This document shows positions 45,901-57,984 of a stretch of 64,000 nucleotides of DNA, in pieces. Source of the DNA: Flabesymbios commensalis (lineage: Eukaryota > Annelida > Polychaeta > Terebellida > Flabelligeridae); NCBI GenBank assembly GCA_964017125.1, contig OZ024915.1:17527273-17591272 (forward strand), given 5' to 3'. The translations under genes and the position numbers were made by a program. The notes under the pieces are model-generated. The model did no database searches, was not told the origin of the DNA, and saw nothing but the letters and a program-made list of their open reading frames with translations. Position 1 is the stretch's first letter. Every line of letters starts with the position of its first letter.

Positions 45901-46600
45901 CTAATTTTATCATTTCATCGAACTCGCGTTTTGCGGTAACAAGCTTATCGGGTGCCAATCGTCGTGGGCGCGCAAACACTGGGTGTCCTTTGGTGACTAT
46001 TTTATGCGTTATACCGTGTTTAACGGTCTCACCCTTTGTCGTAGGGCGAGTCAGTTCCGGGAACTGACCGAGAAGTTTAGTATACTCATTCTGAACAGTG
46101 TCTACTCTGTTCAACGACAGTGGTGTAATCGATGACAGTGAAGCGGCAATAGCTAGACCTGTTCTCATGTTCCGGAGACATCGGCTTCTCAAGTCTACAA
46201 GCAAATCATAGTGAATTAAAAAATCAGCCCCGATTATCGGTTGCTTCACATCTGCTACTATAAACGTCCACAGATATTCGCGCTTTAAGCTGACATCGAC
46301 GACGCGTTTACAGTTGCCGTAAGTATTTATAGTACTGTTATACGCTGCCACCAGGGGGAGACTATCTGCGTCCGAAATCCCGTTAGAGCAAGATTTCGGC
46401 AAAACACTGACAGCTGCGCCTGTGTCAATCAAGTACTTACATTTATGCCCTTTGTCTGCGACATATAATAACTTAAAGTGAAATAACTTGGGAGTACTAG
46501 CTTCCGCGAAGTCATGCCGCGTCTCAGTTATACCGCCAGATGCAAGAGTCGCTACCTTGCTCTGGCTTAGCAGTTTAAAGAAAATGCGCAGGGGCTCCTG
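43000..46600 (-). pseudogene. pol: pol region of the Gypsy element
   Basis: Reading from 46.6 kb leftward: an aspartic protease with DTGA; reverse transcriptase with FVYLDDLL and the usual upstream [15 protein letters not shown] box; RNase H with TCDSSDVAVGG and a DRELLAVY box; integrase with an HHCC zinc-binding region (H-C-C---C--C) and a D,D-35-E core that includes DIVGPLP, TDRGAQFES and HPQSNGMVERFHH; then a GPYKVVAR GPY/F module; and a long, polar, low-complexity tail. All of these act in reverse transcription and insertion. The coding sequence is broken in a few places. Its start overlaps the end of gag in another frame, as expected of the frameshifting used by Gypsy elements. Confidence 0.9.
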
Positions 46601-47753
46601 CACGTGCGTGCCTTATCACCGAAAGTCTGGTGAAAATAGCAGACAGGTGCATTAGCCGTATCTATTGCTTTAGCGGCGTTATTTCGCTGTACATTCGGCG
46701 GCGGAACAAAAGGGCGAGCATTTTGCTGTACATTCGGCGGCGGAACGAAAGCGCGAGCATTTTGCTGTACATTGCTATAATTACCAGGTTGGTTATGAAC
46801 AAAACCTGAGGCCTGTACATTGGGAGCAAATGTAGGCGTAGGAGTATAATTGTTGTTTACACGTCCACGTTCTTTATTTCTCTTCTTCTCTGATGTAGTC
46901 GCGGTTTCTAACTTTTTTAGTCTCTTTGACAAGTCCTCAAGCAAACCAACTAACTTAGTGGTTTCGTCTACCTTTATTTCCGCAACCCCCGACTTACTCT
47001 CTTCGACGTCTGCTTCAGAGGCCAGTGCCCGGTCGGCCAACACGGCCAAACTTTCTAGTGTGGCACTGTCTGGTTGAGTTGCCAAATGAGCTCTGATTGA
47101 AGCGGGCTTTTGCCGGATGAACGCTTGGCGTATGACTGCCTTCCCCACAACGGCTTTCGTGCCAAAGCCTGCTGTCTTTTGTAGACGAGGTAGGAAGCGT
47201 GAGGGAATGTCTGTATCCATCCTTTCACCTGAGATTACTTTATTAACCCGTTCGGGTGTAGTCAAACCACGTCGCTCAATCAAAATCGCTTTCAGGCTTT
47301 CGTATTTATGGGATCTGAAAGGCTGAAGTAGAACGTCCCTCACGTCTGATGCGACCTCGCCCGAAAGTGCTGCGCAGGTTAAGCTATATCTCTTGTCATC
47401 GTCGTGGATCTGATGAAGAGCGAACTGAGTTTCTATCTGGTTAAACCTGAGTTCAACGTCCGTAGCATAAAACGTAGCGATTTTAAACTTAGGCAAGTTC
47501 GTTGAACGTCTCTGAGGCTACCTTCTTAGTGGTGAAGGGCTCTTTGATGAATCGCTCCTAGAATGAGGACTCGTTCGTCTAGCTCGGGCAATTCGAGCGA
47601 AATCTTCTTTAAGACGTTGATACTCTTCGTCTGCCTCTCGGAATCGAACCTCATTGTCCTAGCTGTCCTGATAATAGTTATCTTTGCGTCGAGCACCCGC
47701 ACCTTCTAGGGGCGTAGACATGAAGCCTTCACTATCGTGTTGTGTCGACATTG
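46567..47753 (-). pseudogene. gag: gag region of the Gypsy element
   Basis: The main part reads as a Gypsy capsid: LRFNQIETQFALHQI and DKRYSLTCAALSGEVASDVR match the capsid start typical of CsRn1/Mag-like Gag, followed by a P-R-L---A pattern and an A-A-A-E linker. A P-, N- and Q-rich linker with a repeated PPPNVQ module precedes a [18 protein letters not shown] zinc knuckle, which is the CHCC spacing. The probable start lies near 47,753 (ATGTCGACACAACACG on the minus strand). It is broken. Confidence 0.8.
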
Positions 47754-49944
47754 TGAAATGTTGTTTTGAAATTGTTTAACTATTGAAGCATTTGAGATAG
47801 CTGGCCTATTGGCTCTATGCCTATCTCAAACGTGTTTAAAATTGTATGTCTTATAACACATACCAACTATTTTTGACGTGCCATGCGCGGATCGGTTGTA
47901 CGTTGCCGTCTAGACCATATTAAAAAATGTCGGTATTTGTTGAATCTTAGAAATGTAGACTGTAGAAAGTGTTCATGCTATGTCGCATGTTGCGAGAAAC
48001 AGGGGTTGCAGATATAGTTGAAAATGTGTCGCTGAGGTTGCACATAATTTCTTTGCACTAGTTTACACACGTATATATTTATTTAGCGAAAACTGTAGGT
48101 CTAGATTTTACATAAAATGTTTTCACTTATTTACACACATACATAATGGTATAGTGACAAATGTAGGTCGAAATTGTACATAAAAATGCCAGATACAATT
48201 ATGACATGCTATGCTAAGCTAAGATAATAGTATATTGTAAATCGACCTGGGTGAAAAAAAAAAAAAAATTCACACAAGTCGAAAAACACATGCAAATATT
48301 GGCAATGTTTCGCGATAGCGCAACTGTTAAATCGAATATTTCTGTATCTATACAAATTTAATCTTCAGAAATCAACTATCATGAGAAAATTTCGTTCTCA
48401 AACTGATAGGCTAAATGTGACTGCGAATAAAAACAGCTACATTTATTTAAGAAAAATATTCAAAACGTGACTGACAGTAGTCTATGCGGATTGATGATAT
48501 AGTATATCATTTCGCTGAAAAATGATTTTTGTGATGAAATTCCACTTTTTTTATTTTTATTTATGGCACGTTCATCACCGAGTCATTCTTATTAACGCCC
48601 GAATCAATCGCTCGCTTCGATTCATTGACTGACGTATAAATCGGCTGTCGTCGTAGCGGTTGCGTTTATTTCGTCTGTGGTGGGTGTGTGTATGGTGTAT
48701 TATCGGGTACTGCTAACATGTGTGGCCTGCAGCTTGTGGCTGCGTGCCTGTGTCAGCATGCGTGTAACGGTGTGTACATATAAAAGTGAACAGCAGCCGC
48801 GTCTCGCCTCACATTAGCATATTCATCAGCTACTCCGTGCCCAAATAAGGCGCTAAAAGTAGGCTAGAGCAACGACAAACACCAGGGGGCGTTTCGATGT
48901 GAAACAAATATTGAATGACTTTATTAAAATCTCGCACAATTAGTGCTATAATTTCGTTTCCGAAACTGCTTATTTATATTTCCTCTCTTCCAACCGTTTT
49001 GAATTTTTTTTTTTATAAATAATCAATTTTTTTTATTTAAAACTAGGCCGTGTATAATTTTGCACACGTGAATAATCTGCTCCACCAAATCAAAATGGCG
49101 GCCTAACTTTTGCTAATGTGATGTGGCGACACAGGTCCACTATCCAAATGCATGCCGGTTATGGCGGGACACGTGTTTGCCCACGGCGGGCGATCAGCTA
49201 ATCAAGGGGAACCAGCGTCCAAAATGGCGCTCACTTACCAAATACATTTACAACAATCAGCATTCTCTGAAATAGCATATTATAATAGTAATAAAATAGT
49301 GACCTACGGTCCTGGGAATATATTTAACAGACCAAATAGGACCGTTTATTGACATTCATTATGGAAACAATTTTATTTGGCCCTGATCCTAATAAAGGTT
49401 ACCCGAGTCGAAGCGATATTTTATAATTTTTTGTCGATTTTACTGAAAAATCGAAAAAAATGACGAGGCTTCGTCTATGGACTTTAAAATCGAGTCACCC
49501 AATTATGGCAATCAATGATAAAAAATGAGTTTCCAAAAACACCCACTTCCTATTCGCCTACAGTGGCATTAATAGGATGAAAGCATTTAAAAAACTCTTA
49601 CTATGAAAACATGATAGACTAAGTCTTTTGAGAAAAATTTTCAGGATTCTTCTAAGGAAACCGACATGGTCGCCATCTTGAAAAAGCGCCAACCACGTGG
49701 AATTTCGTCCAAAAATAAGAAAATTACGCCGTTTTCGACGTAAAAAACGTGCTTCTCCTCTGATAACTCTTTCTGACTAGTTTAAAACTGGCATATTAAA
49801 AATGACCTACAGCTTTCACGTACGTTGATGAAAAAAATGCTATTGATTTTTTTCAAAAAATCCCTTAAAATTTAAATAAAACTATCCTTGAAAACAGCAG
49901 TTTTCAATTGGCGTCTTGGTGAAAACACTGTTGCGTTGTCTATC
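47754..49944 (-). other. Long 5' leader of the Gypsy element
   Basis: About 2.2 kb between the primer site and gag with no coding signal. This is long for a Gypsy leader. It may hold packaging signals or an older insertion; no inverted ends were found within it. Confidence 0.5.
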
Positions 49945-49962
49945 AGTCGTCAGGGGTCACCA
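49945..49962 (-). promoter_or_regulatory. Primer-binding site, tRNA-Trp type
   Basis: On the minus strand TGGTGACCCC, one extra base, then GACG, starting 1 bp inside the 5' LTR. The 3' end of animal tRNA-Trp (GTCGGGGTCACCA) is complementary to TGGTGACCCCGAC, so the match is good apart from the one extra T. Confidence 0.7.
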
Positions 49963-49963
49963 G

Positions 49964-50327
49964 TATGGGAATATGGGGTAGTCCCTCGCGCCGGAGATAC
50001 CAGTGAGTGACCGTTAGGGTCTCCAGTATGGGCTTGTAAGGGTGAACGAGAGAAACTGCCCAACATTCTCCATTATAACGTAAACTTCCTCTCCCCGTCG
50101 AATCGACGGTTCTAAGTGAATCACAAAACTCTTCTTCCACTTGTCATGTTTATTTGTCTAGACATTTGGTAACAGCAACGCACAACCCCGCGCATGACAC
50201 GTCCAGCTTGACTCAGAGAGAGCGACTAGGGCACGTCCGCAGTCGCTGAGCGTAATATCTGAAGTGCGGGAAAAGTACCAAGGCCGCATAAATAACGAAG
50301 TAGGGATAACGAAGTAGGGATCCTACA
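49964..50327 (-). repeat. 5' LTR of the Gypsy element
   Basis: 364 bp, TGTAGGATCC to CCCATA on the minus strand. The inner end contains a short duplication (AACGAAGTAGGGAT twice) not present in the 3' LTR. Confidence 0.9.
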
Positions 50328-50331
50328 ACTG

Positions 50332-50842
50332 TGCGACCTCTGAGCTGAGCATGCGGGCATGGAACTGAAATGTCACTGATTTTTGACCTGATTATTCAGC
50401 GAATTTTCCGATATGGCAGTCCAAAGAAATGACCCACGATTTTGTACGCGGTCAATCTGTGGCTGAAACCTGTTTCAGCCACTGGGGCTACATTAATTAT
50501 ACCTTCTCATTCGTTGACTCATATTTCCCTATGTGTTGTCTCTATTTTTAAACATTGACAAAAAAGAGAAGAATTGTAAAATTCAAATTGAGACAAACGC
50601 TATTTTACCTATGGCATATTCTTTAACAATGGTAATTGGATAGTTCAATCATTAAAAGAACTAAGCTATGTACTGACAACCAGCGATATCTAGTGCAAAC
50701 CAAACCACCTTTCTTTCACTTAAACTTGGGAATGGAATGCCGTGCTGTGTCTGAGGGCTTGACCGTTCCTTCATATTATTATGAAAGTTCTTCATACTTT
50801 TTACAAGACCCAGCTGAATCTCTGCTAACCCTTCAGACCCAC
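50332..50842. other. Unassigned spacer
   Basis: It contains an 18-bp hairpin near 50,460 (GGCTGAAACCTGTTTCAGCC). No gene is supported. Confidence 0.4.
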
Positions 50843-51429
50843 TAGTCCAGTCATTGAAGGCCAAAATCATGCGAAGTTTCAACAAAATTACTTCAAAAGT
50901 TTGTTTAGACTTTTTGGTTTCGTTAGTATGTATACTTGCCTCTCAATAAAAGTTTACCAAAAATCTCGCTGGGGAAAGTACCGAAAAAGCCATTTACAAA
51001 ATGGCCGCCATCACCGAATTTGAAATCTTTTAATCAGTGCATACTGTCTTTCCAGCATGCCGTAATATAGTTATTCTTGTCCAAACTTCTGTGTTTTGTA
51101 TAAAAAACACAATTGGATATGTATATAATGTATTTATCAATATATTATCCTGTAAAAATTCAAAAAAAGCCGCCAAATGTGCAAATTCGTATCTTTTTGT
51201 GTTGTCAACATTAAATAGACCAGACGTGGCTGGTGGTAAGGTGTCACCGAGAGGGGAATATAAGCCATTTTTTTACATAGCTGGACTACTCAGGGGGACA
51301 AAATCTACCTGCTCATCAGGTAACTGCCGCTGCTTTACTGAAATATGGCCAAAATGCACATGAACTATGTGCGATTTGGGTCCGACTTTGAGAAATTGAG
51401 CGCATTACACATAAATTCCCCCCACTGAG

Positions 51430-52560
51430 TAGTCAAATATTGCGCTATATCAATTTATTTATTATCAATAAACCGTCACTGGTTCAGGCTTACACAAATG
51501 CACAAGAGAGCTTCAAGTTGGTGTTTTAACTGTTAATTTTACCTATTTTTCAGAAAATAGTCAAAACACTTTTCTCTCAGCTGATTTTTGTATGGTATAA
51601 ACATAGTTTTGATTCAAACATGCTCTAGAACTATTGTTGACTTGGAAGAAACCCATTTTAAATAAAAATAATGAGTTATGTGAATATATTACATGCTTTT
51701 TGGTTAGACGTAAGGTGTGCACGCTTTTCTTCAGGCTCGGGAAAATTGACTTTATCTCTCATTTTTGCCGAATGAGTAGGCGGAGTCAAGTTTTAATCTA
51801 CTTCAATATATTCGATATCAATAGAAAGCTACTGCCACAGGCCTTCATATGAATGTATTTGTGTCTAATCATTGACAAATGCACTAGAGAACTTTAAGTT
51901 GGTAGTTTACCTATAATTTGACCTATTTTTCAACCTTTTTCAGTAAATAGTCAAAATACTTTTCTCTTGGCCGATTTTTAGTATAGTATAAATTCTTAGT
52001 TTGGATTAAAACATGTTCTAGAACTATTGTTTACTTAAAATAAACTCCTTTGGAGTACGAATTATGAGTTATGTAAACATATTACATGCTTTTTTGCTCG
52101 CTTTTCTTGTGGCTCGGGAAAATTGACAATATCTCACATTATTGCCCACAGAGTAGTCAAATTTTCAGCTATATCAATATATTTAATATCAATAGAAAGC
52201 TACTGATACAGGCTTGTTCGATCATTGCCAAATGCCCAAGAGCGCGTCACGTTGGTATTAATTTTACTTATTTAATTGTCATATTATTTCAGTGAATAGT
52301 CAACATACATTTTTGTCAGCTGATTTTTGTATGTATTGAATATTTAGTTCAAACATGTTCTAGGGCTATTGTTGAATTAATAAACACATTTGGAATAGCA
52401 AAAAGGAGCTATTTTAACATATTATACACTTTTTTGGTAAGATGTAAAATTTACCTCCTTTTCTTCTGGCTCGGGAAAATTGACCGTGTTTCACATTTTT
52501 GCCCAATGAGTACCCAAATTTATAAATGTACCAACATCCTTGACATTAGTTGAAAGTCAC
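51430..52560. repeat. Three ~360-bp tandem units
   Basis: Anchor GGCTCGGGAAAATTGAC occurs near 51,734, 52,112 and 52,470. Each unit also has TATCAATATATT, GAAAGCTAC or GAAAGTCAC, CAAATGC-C-AGAG, TAGTCAAAA-ACTTTT, TCAGCTGATTTTTGTATGG, AACATG-TCTAG-ACTATTGTT and ACATGCTTTTT. Divergence between units is moderate. Confidence 0.8.
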
Positions 52561-52739
52561 TATCAAGGGCTTTAACATGGATACATAATATTTTATTTCT
52601 ATTAAATACAGCAAAGCGCTAAGTTTATATTTTATTCCTCCATTTGAACAATTTCCAACGTTTTTTAGTGAATACCAACATGACTTCTCGCTCATATTAA
52701 TTGTATATGGTATAAATGTTTGCTATTACTTTTACATTA

Positions 52740-53600
52740 TCTGGAGCCACCTTTCAAAAGTGATCTTGATCACTGAAGGACTGCTCACTGTCACTTCAAA
52801 GTGATCTCAGCAACTACAAAAGTGATCTTGGCCACAGAAAAAGTCATTACAACCACTTTAAAAGTTATCTCAGCCACTAGAAAATTATGCAAGCCACTAC
52901 TAAAATGATCTTCACCACTGAGAAAGTGATCACAGCCACTCGAAAAGTTATCTCAGCCACTCGAAAAGTTATCTCGGCCAATAAAGAAGTGATCATATCC
53001 ACTTTAAAAGTTATCTCAGCAACTACAAAGGTGATCTTGGCCACTAAAGAAGTCATCACAGCAACGTTAAATGTTATCTCAGCCACTACAAAAGTTATAT
53101 TGGCCAAGGAAGAAGTGATCACAGTCACCTTAAAAATTATCTCAGCCACTACAAAAGTGATCTTGGCTACCGAAGAAGTGATCACAGCCACTTTGAAAAA
53201 TATCCAAGCCACCACTAAAATGATCTTGACCACCGAGGAAGTGATCACAGCCACTCGAAAAATTATCTCAGCCACTACAAAAGTTATCTTGGCCAATAAA
53301 GAAGTGATCACATCCACTTTAAAAGTTATCTCAGCCACTACACAAGTTATATTGGCCACTGAAGAAGTAATCACATCTACTTTAAAAGTTATCTTAACCA
53401 CTAACAAACTAACGTCAGCCACAGATAAAATTGCCTAAGCCTATACAAAGTGATCTTTGCTACCGAAGAAATGATCATTGTCACTTTAAAACTTATCTAA
53501 ACCACTACACAAGTGATCTTGACCACTGTAGAAGTGATCATAACCATTTTAAAACGTATCTCAACTACAAAAGTCATATTGGCCCCTGAACAAGTGTTTT
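52740..53600. repeat. 21-bp minisatellite in a 63-bp higher-order pattern
   Basis: Three 21-bp subunits alternate: AAAGTGATCTTGGCCACTGA, AGTGATCACAGCCACTTTAA and AGTTATCTCAGCCACTACAA (last bases omitted), giving a 63-bp unit repeated about a dozen times. Because 21 and 63 are multiples of 3 and the unit lacks stops in one frame on each strand, open frames of about 180 codons exist on both strands (52,887-53,438 and 52,877-53,422). They encode only the repeat. Confidence 0.9.
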
Positions 53601-54589
53601 ATTTCTATGGTCAATATTGTCTGCTTATTACATGGCAAATACATGACCAATATTACCAATCACATCAACACCTAAAACAAAACGTGGCTGCATTTGTTCC
53701 CATTATTCACTATATTTACATAAGCAGCAACCAAATGAACAAGTATACAGGAAACCCTATTATGGATGGGTCAACAACACATTTGACACAAGTATCTAGA
53801 CCTTGGCCCAGAGGATTTCCAATGGGCCTTTAAATTTTAATTAACCAAATTTATTTGCCCTGATTAGCCTTATTGATCCTCCCTAATTAGGACCAATAAA
53901 TCTTCTCCATGGTAAAAACACCATACGTGCCTATGTTATAAGTAGCGAGAAGGCTTTCGAGCGGACATATGGTGAGCGACAGGTTATCCAGCAATTACCA
54001 AGTCACGATGCCATTAATTATGTTCTAATGTCACACTGAGCAATGTTTGTACTGGTGGGAGAAACTATCCTGAGCAGCTTGACTGCACCACAGGTTTATT
54101 TGCATATATTATGTCAGAAACGTAATAAATGGCGGCCATTTTGGATTTTAGCTCAACAAATGTAACATTTTTGTACTAATTAAAACATATGTATACTCTG
54201 ATCATAAAAATACAAGTTTGGACACCAAAAAGTTATTTCTAACATGATTGAAAGTGAAGATATTGCAGAAAATAAGATTTACCGTGTGATCTCATCGGCC
54301 ATTTTGAAAAATGATAATTTAGACACTTCCCTAAGAAATTTTCGGTAAACTTTTTTCTGTGTTAAATACATGTCCTAATGTTTTCAAATTTGCCAAAAAA
54401 CTTTTGAAGTAATTGTGTTGAACCTGAGATCTTTAATGACTGGACTAACTGCACCAGGGCTCCGACTTTCCAAGCAGGCAGCTTTGACCAGGGCTCCCGC
54501 CCTGCAAGTTATGTGACTTCCACTAAAGTAGTAGGCCTAGGCCTATTATGCTACCATTGGTTTCGCAAACGGTGTTCATTTGCGTGAGG

Positions 54590-54810
54590 TATGTTGATTT
54601 AATATTTGGTCAGCGTCGCAGACGGTGGATTGACAGTAACCCTACGTAGGCCTACTGTCTCGTCATCCTATAGGCCCCTATTTTTTTCTGGGATGCTGAC
54701 CCAGCATTGGAATGATTTTTGCTATGAATCACCCATCTTCAGAAATAATCACGTGTAACCCAACATTGGTTTTAAGCAGGCCTAACATCACACCAACATC
54801 ATGTCAACGT
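54590..54810. mobile_element. Decayed GTCAGCGTCGCAGACGGTGG MITE pieces
   Basis: TTGGTCAGCGTCGCAGACGG, GGGATGCTGACCCAGCATTG and CCCAACATTGG are core motifs of the TCCCAGCAAAC family, without clear ends. Confidence 0.35.
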
Positions 54811-55480
54811 AGGCCTAATAGTCGGCTGCATAAGGTTTGACCCGGCTATTAAACATACAATAATCGTGCTTTAGTGCTTAAAGGTTTAACATGTTTATTG
54901 TCCTGCCTCTGACTAGCTAAAGATCACTAAAAATAAATTGTTTCGTGAGGAAACGTATCAATTACTCAACTGTTCATTTCTGTTCAATTATGTATTTTTA
55001 AGAAATTATGTTTTTTGAAATTCCGTTACTGACCATTACTAAAAGGTAAAGGTGCAGGTTTATAGTCTGATATCAAGTCTGAATGATCTCATTCACAGAC
55101 AAATTTAGGAATAATTAGGATTTTTTTGACAGTGCAGGCTGCAGCAGTGGTTTGGAACAAATATTTTAAACAAATAGTGATTTTTTTAAAAGTAGATGAT
55201 AATAAAGTGTCATAAATATATTTCTTATATTAGTCAATTTTACTCAGGAGGATAGTTTGAGTGTTTCACGTATTACTTCTACATTTCCATCATGATACCC
55301 TGCCCAGAGAGTTTTCTGAAAAATGATTAAAATATCCTGTTTTTCAATTTCCATTTTTTGTTGACCTCATTCGTTGACAAAGATGATACTTATTCTATAT
55401 TTTCCTGCACATCATTTTAAAGGATTCCAGTTTTTCAGGAGAATTGATTCAGAATTAAAAGAGTTAATTAAAATTGATCA
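54811..55480. other. Spacer with a SINE 3' fragment
   Basis: 55,024-55,085 (CCGTTACTGACCATTACTAA, then GGTAAAGGTGCAGGTTTATA) is an inverted 3' fragment of the SINE family at 21.9 and 56.4 kb. The rest is unassigned. Confidence 0.6.
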
Positions 55481-55504
55481 CAGGCTATTTGCAACGGGGA
55501 CCGC

Positions 55505-55660
55505 TCGCTTTTCCGAAGGTCCGTTGTTCCGAAGGTCCGTTGTTCCGAAGGTCCGATGTTCCGTAGGTCCGTTGTTCCGAAGATTCATTGCTCCGAAGGT
55601 TCGTTGCCCCGAAATTAAAGTTCATTGTTCCGAAAACAAGGTTCAATAATCCGAAAAAAA
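55505..55660 (+). repeat. TTGTTCCGAAGGTCCG minisatellite
   Basis: About nine units of roughly 16 bp, drifting from GGTCCGTTGTTCCGAA to GGTTCATTGTTCCGAA toward the right. Confidence 0.85.
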
Positions 55661-56403
55661 ATTATTGTTTTATTTTGGTTTTTAATCTGCGAAATTATTT
55701 AAAGCTTTTTAGATCTGCATAAAAGGTCGTGGGCGGATCCAAGATACATATTTATAGGGGGGGGGGGTGGACAGTGGCCGGGGACCCGCCGGTACAACCC
55801 CAGTACAAATTGGCCAGATATGTGCGGCTCTAAGCATACTACTTTGGGGGCAGATAAAAGTATTAAAAGAACACATCAATTTAGGCTGTTTTTTAGGCCT
55901 ACGTGTAGGGTGTATCAACTACTAAAACGGCGTCTACAAAAAACGGCAAAAAATCACCCACTATTTATGATTCTGATTTTCTGTTTAAAGTTCTGGAATC
56001 TGCAGCTCTGTGCTAAAGAGGGCATCATTTTAGCTAGTTTTAAGATACACGAGATAAATGTTTTGTTTTTATGCGTATTTATTTCTTAACTAAATAGTTT
56101 TTTTTCACAGGAGATAAATTGCTTAACTAAAATCGTTTTGCAATAGGTTCAATAAGTGCAAAAAGTAAATGGGAAAAAAGTGATGATGACATGAGGTTAG
56201 ATGGATGAATGGATGAATGTTTTATAGTGTTTTGAAGACCAATAGAATATTGTTCACAGATTTTTGGCACATGCATACCTTCTGACGAAGATGTAAAATA
56301 TGTCTCCCCGTGTTGGCAACGCGTTTTAATTTTTCGTTAAACTATATTTGTATACAAAACACACATTCCCCCACAATTAAAAACAGTCCAATAGCCAAAA
56401 CAC

Positions 56404-56806
56404 CGTTACTGACCATTATTAAAAGGTAAAGGGGCAGGTTTATTGTCTGGTATCAAGTCTGAAGACCTATCATCTGACTTTACATCTTACCCCCTGGTCA
56501 CTGGACCTGTTCATTCGTGTGCCATTTCAACTCCACGGAGAGCATGCAGTCCTGCAGCCGTTTCGGCGCATTGAACTTATCGTACATATTACCATCTCTG
56601 TCCCACCAGGTACTCATTTTCACCTGAGTCAAGGGAAACATTTAAGGGTGAAGACACTAAATCTTTAAAGTGTCTGAAGATTGAGAGGGGAAAAACATGA
56701 TATTTCTCTGAAAATTCTGCACCAAGCGAGATTCGAAACCGCACGGCAGGCAGCGACATCGACAGAGCCCCACGCTCTAACCATTGCGCCATGTCCCTCT
56801 CTTCCC
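56404..56806 (-). mobile_element. tRNA-derived SINE, second copy
   Basis: Reverse complement of the 21.9-kb SINE: B-box-like CGGTTTCGAATCTCG and A-box-like GCGCAATGGTTAGAGCG near 56,735-56,790, and a 3' end CCTTTTAATAATGGTCAGTA near 56,404. Two stretches differ in length, so the copy is moderately old. Confidence 0.75.
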
Positions 56807-57310
56807 CTACAAGTTCAGGTGTGGAATGGAAATAGGCCTACTCATGATCCAACACAATGTGCCTGGATTCTTCGCAAAACACAATAACGAAACACTGTTT
56901 AGGCCACTGTGTTTTATTGCTTTGTTTTAGACCAAAAAAATTCCTAAATCTAATGAGGGAGGGCGGTAAACAAAAACATTTAAGAAAAAAAACATTTAGG
57001 CTATTTTTGGAAAAGTTAATGAGGGCGAACCAAGTAAAAAAAAACTTTGTCCTTTTTTAAAAAAAGTTTTAATGAGGGCGACGGAAAAAAAACAAGCATA
57101 AAAACGTAACTGGAAAAATGTTTTTTATCTCCTGAAATAAACTTTAAATTTTTCTAAATGTGTTTTTTATCTTTCGAAATTAACTGGTCTATTCGGATAT
57201 CGGCAACAATCTAATGTGCGCACTGGGCAGAAAAAAACATGTAAAATACACTCCCATGTCGTATGCATAATATTCATTGGATTGTGGCAATAGCGTGCAC
57301 CAACGCTGCC

Positions 57311-57439
57311 GCTGCGCACTTACCAGTTAGACTAGATATAAAGACGAAATTCCCGCATTTCTTATTTTTGACATGGTTGTCAATAATTACAAATCAGGAA
57401 TTTCGTCTCTATATCTAGCCTAACTGGTGAATGCGCAGC
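57311..57439. mobile_element. GCTGCGCA hairpin MITE
   Basis: GCTGCGCACTTACCAGTTAG, ACTAGATATA and GACGAAATTCC pair with GGAATTTCGTC, TATATCTAG and CTAACTGGTGAATGCGCAGC. No flanking duplication was identified. Confidence 0.7.
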
Positions 57440-57984
57440 ACAAAAATTATAAAAATTTGCAGTTCTAGTCTATGTACATGCTTACATCATATGGTCATAT
57501 TAAGAACCCGAAATAAAATCACCGATTTTTTGATGATTTTAGCCTGGGCCAGTTCCTTTAATATATAAAGTGATTATGTTTTATGATAAATAATACATGT
57601 TACATCAATCTGTCTTACTAGGAAGCGGCATACCATTTTCGTTGATAATGCACGCACTCTCTAAACGGTGTTGTTATATCGAACAATCGAGAGGTCAGGC
57701 AATATAATTATATGACCTATCAGAAATTAGACGAGAATTAGGTAAGGTCACAGCTCAACCACGCAAAGTGATTCTGAACAATGGGTGATTTATGGGTGGG
57801 TTAAGGTGAGTAAAACGCTTTTTACTATCAAACAGTGTTAATAACAACATTTATATATATTTATTTCAACATATTATTGTGGTAGAAATATAATAAACTC
57901 GGACGTTTATGGATGAATGGCTAGTGTTGGGTACTGGCCCAAATGCGTGACATTGTTTTCATACCTTAAGGTGATACTACAATA

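Larger units (their letters stand above)
42183..50331 (-). mobile_element. Ty3/Gypsy LTR element, CsRn1-like, full length but broken
   Basis: An 8.14-kb element (42,187-50,327) lies on the minus strand with direct LTRs and a 4-bp target duplication ACTG (42,183-42,186 and 50,328-50,331). The order from the 5' LTR is leader, gag, protease, reverse transcriptase, RNase H, integrase, polypurine tract, 3' LTR. Three features point to the CsRn1 clade: a primer site matching tRNA-Trp (TGGTGACCCC), a CHCC-type zinc knuckle in Gag instead of CCHC, and a GPY/F-type integrase tail with no chromodomain. The shared parts of the LTRs differ at only about 2-3% of positions, apart from a length difference of about 80 bp, so the insertion is young. 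Coding regions carry about four to five breaks; it is not intact. Confidence 0.9.
50845..54445. mobile_element. 3.6-kb element with ~270-bp inverted ends and TA flanks
   Basis: Left arm about 50,845-51,115 and right arm about 54,175-54,445 are inverted relatives over their full length. Shared strings are GTCCAGTCATT, ACTTCAAAAGTTT, AAGTTTACC, CAAAATGGCCG and TGTCCAAACTT. TA flanks both ends (50,843-50,844 and 54,446-54,447). The interior holds three ~360-bp tandem units (51,430-52,560) and a 21/63-bp array (52,740-53,600). There is no transposase frame. TA flanks suggest a Tc1/mariner-type origin, but that is weak. Confidence 0.7.

Noticed and set aside
52877-53438. Two overlapping ~180-codon genes on opposite strands
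   Set aside because: Both frames consist wholly of the 21/63-bp repeat; kept as a finding about the repeat, not as genes.
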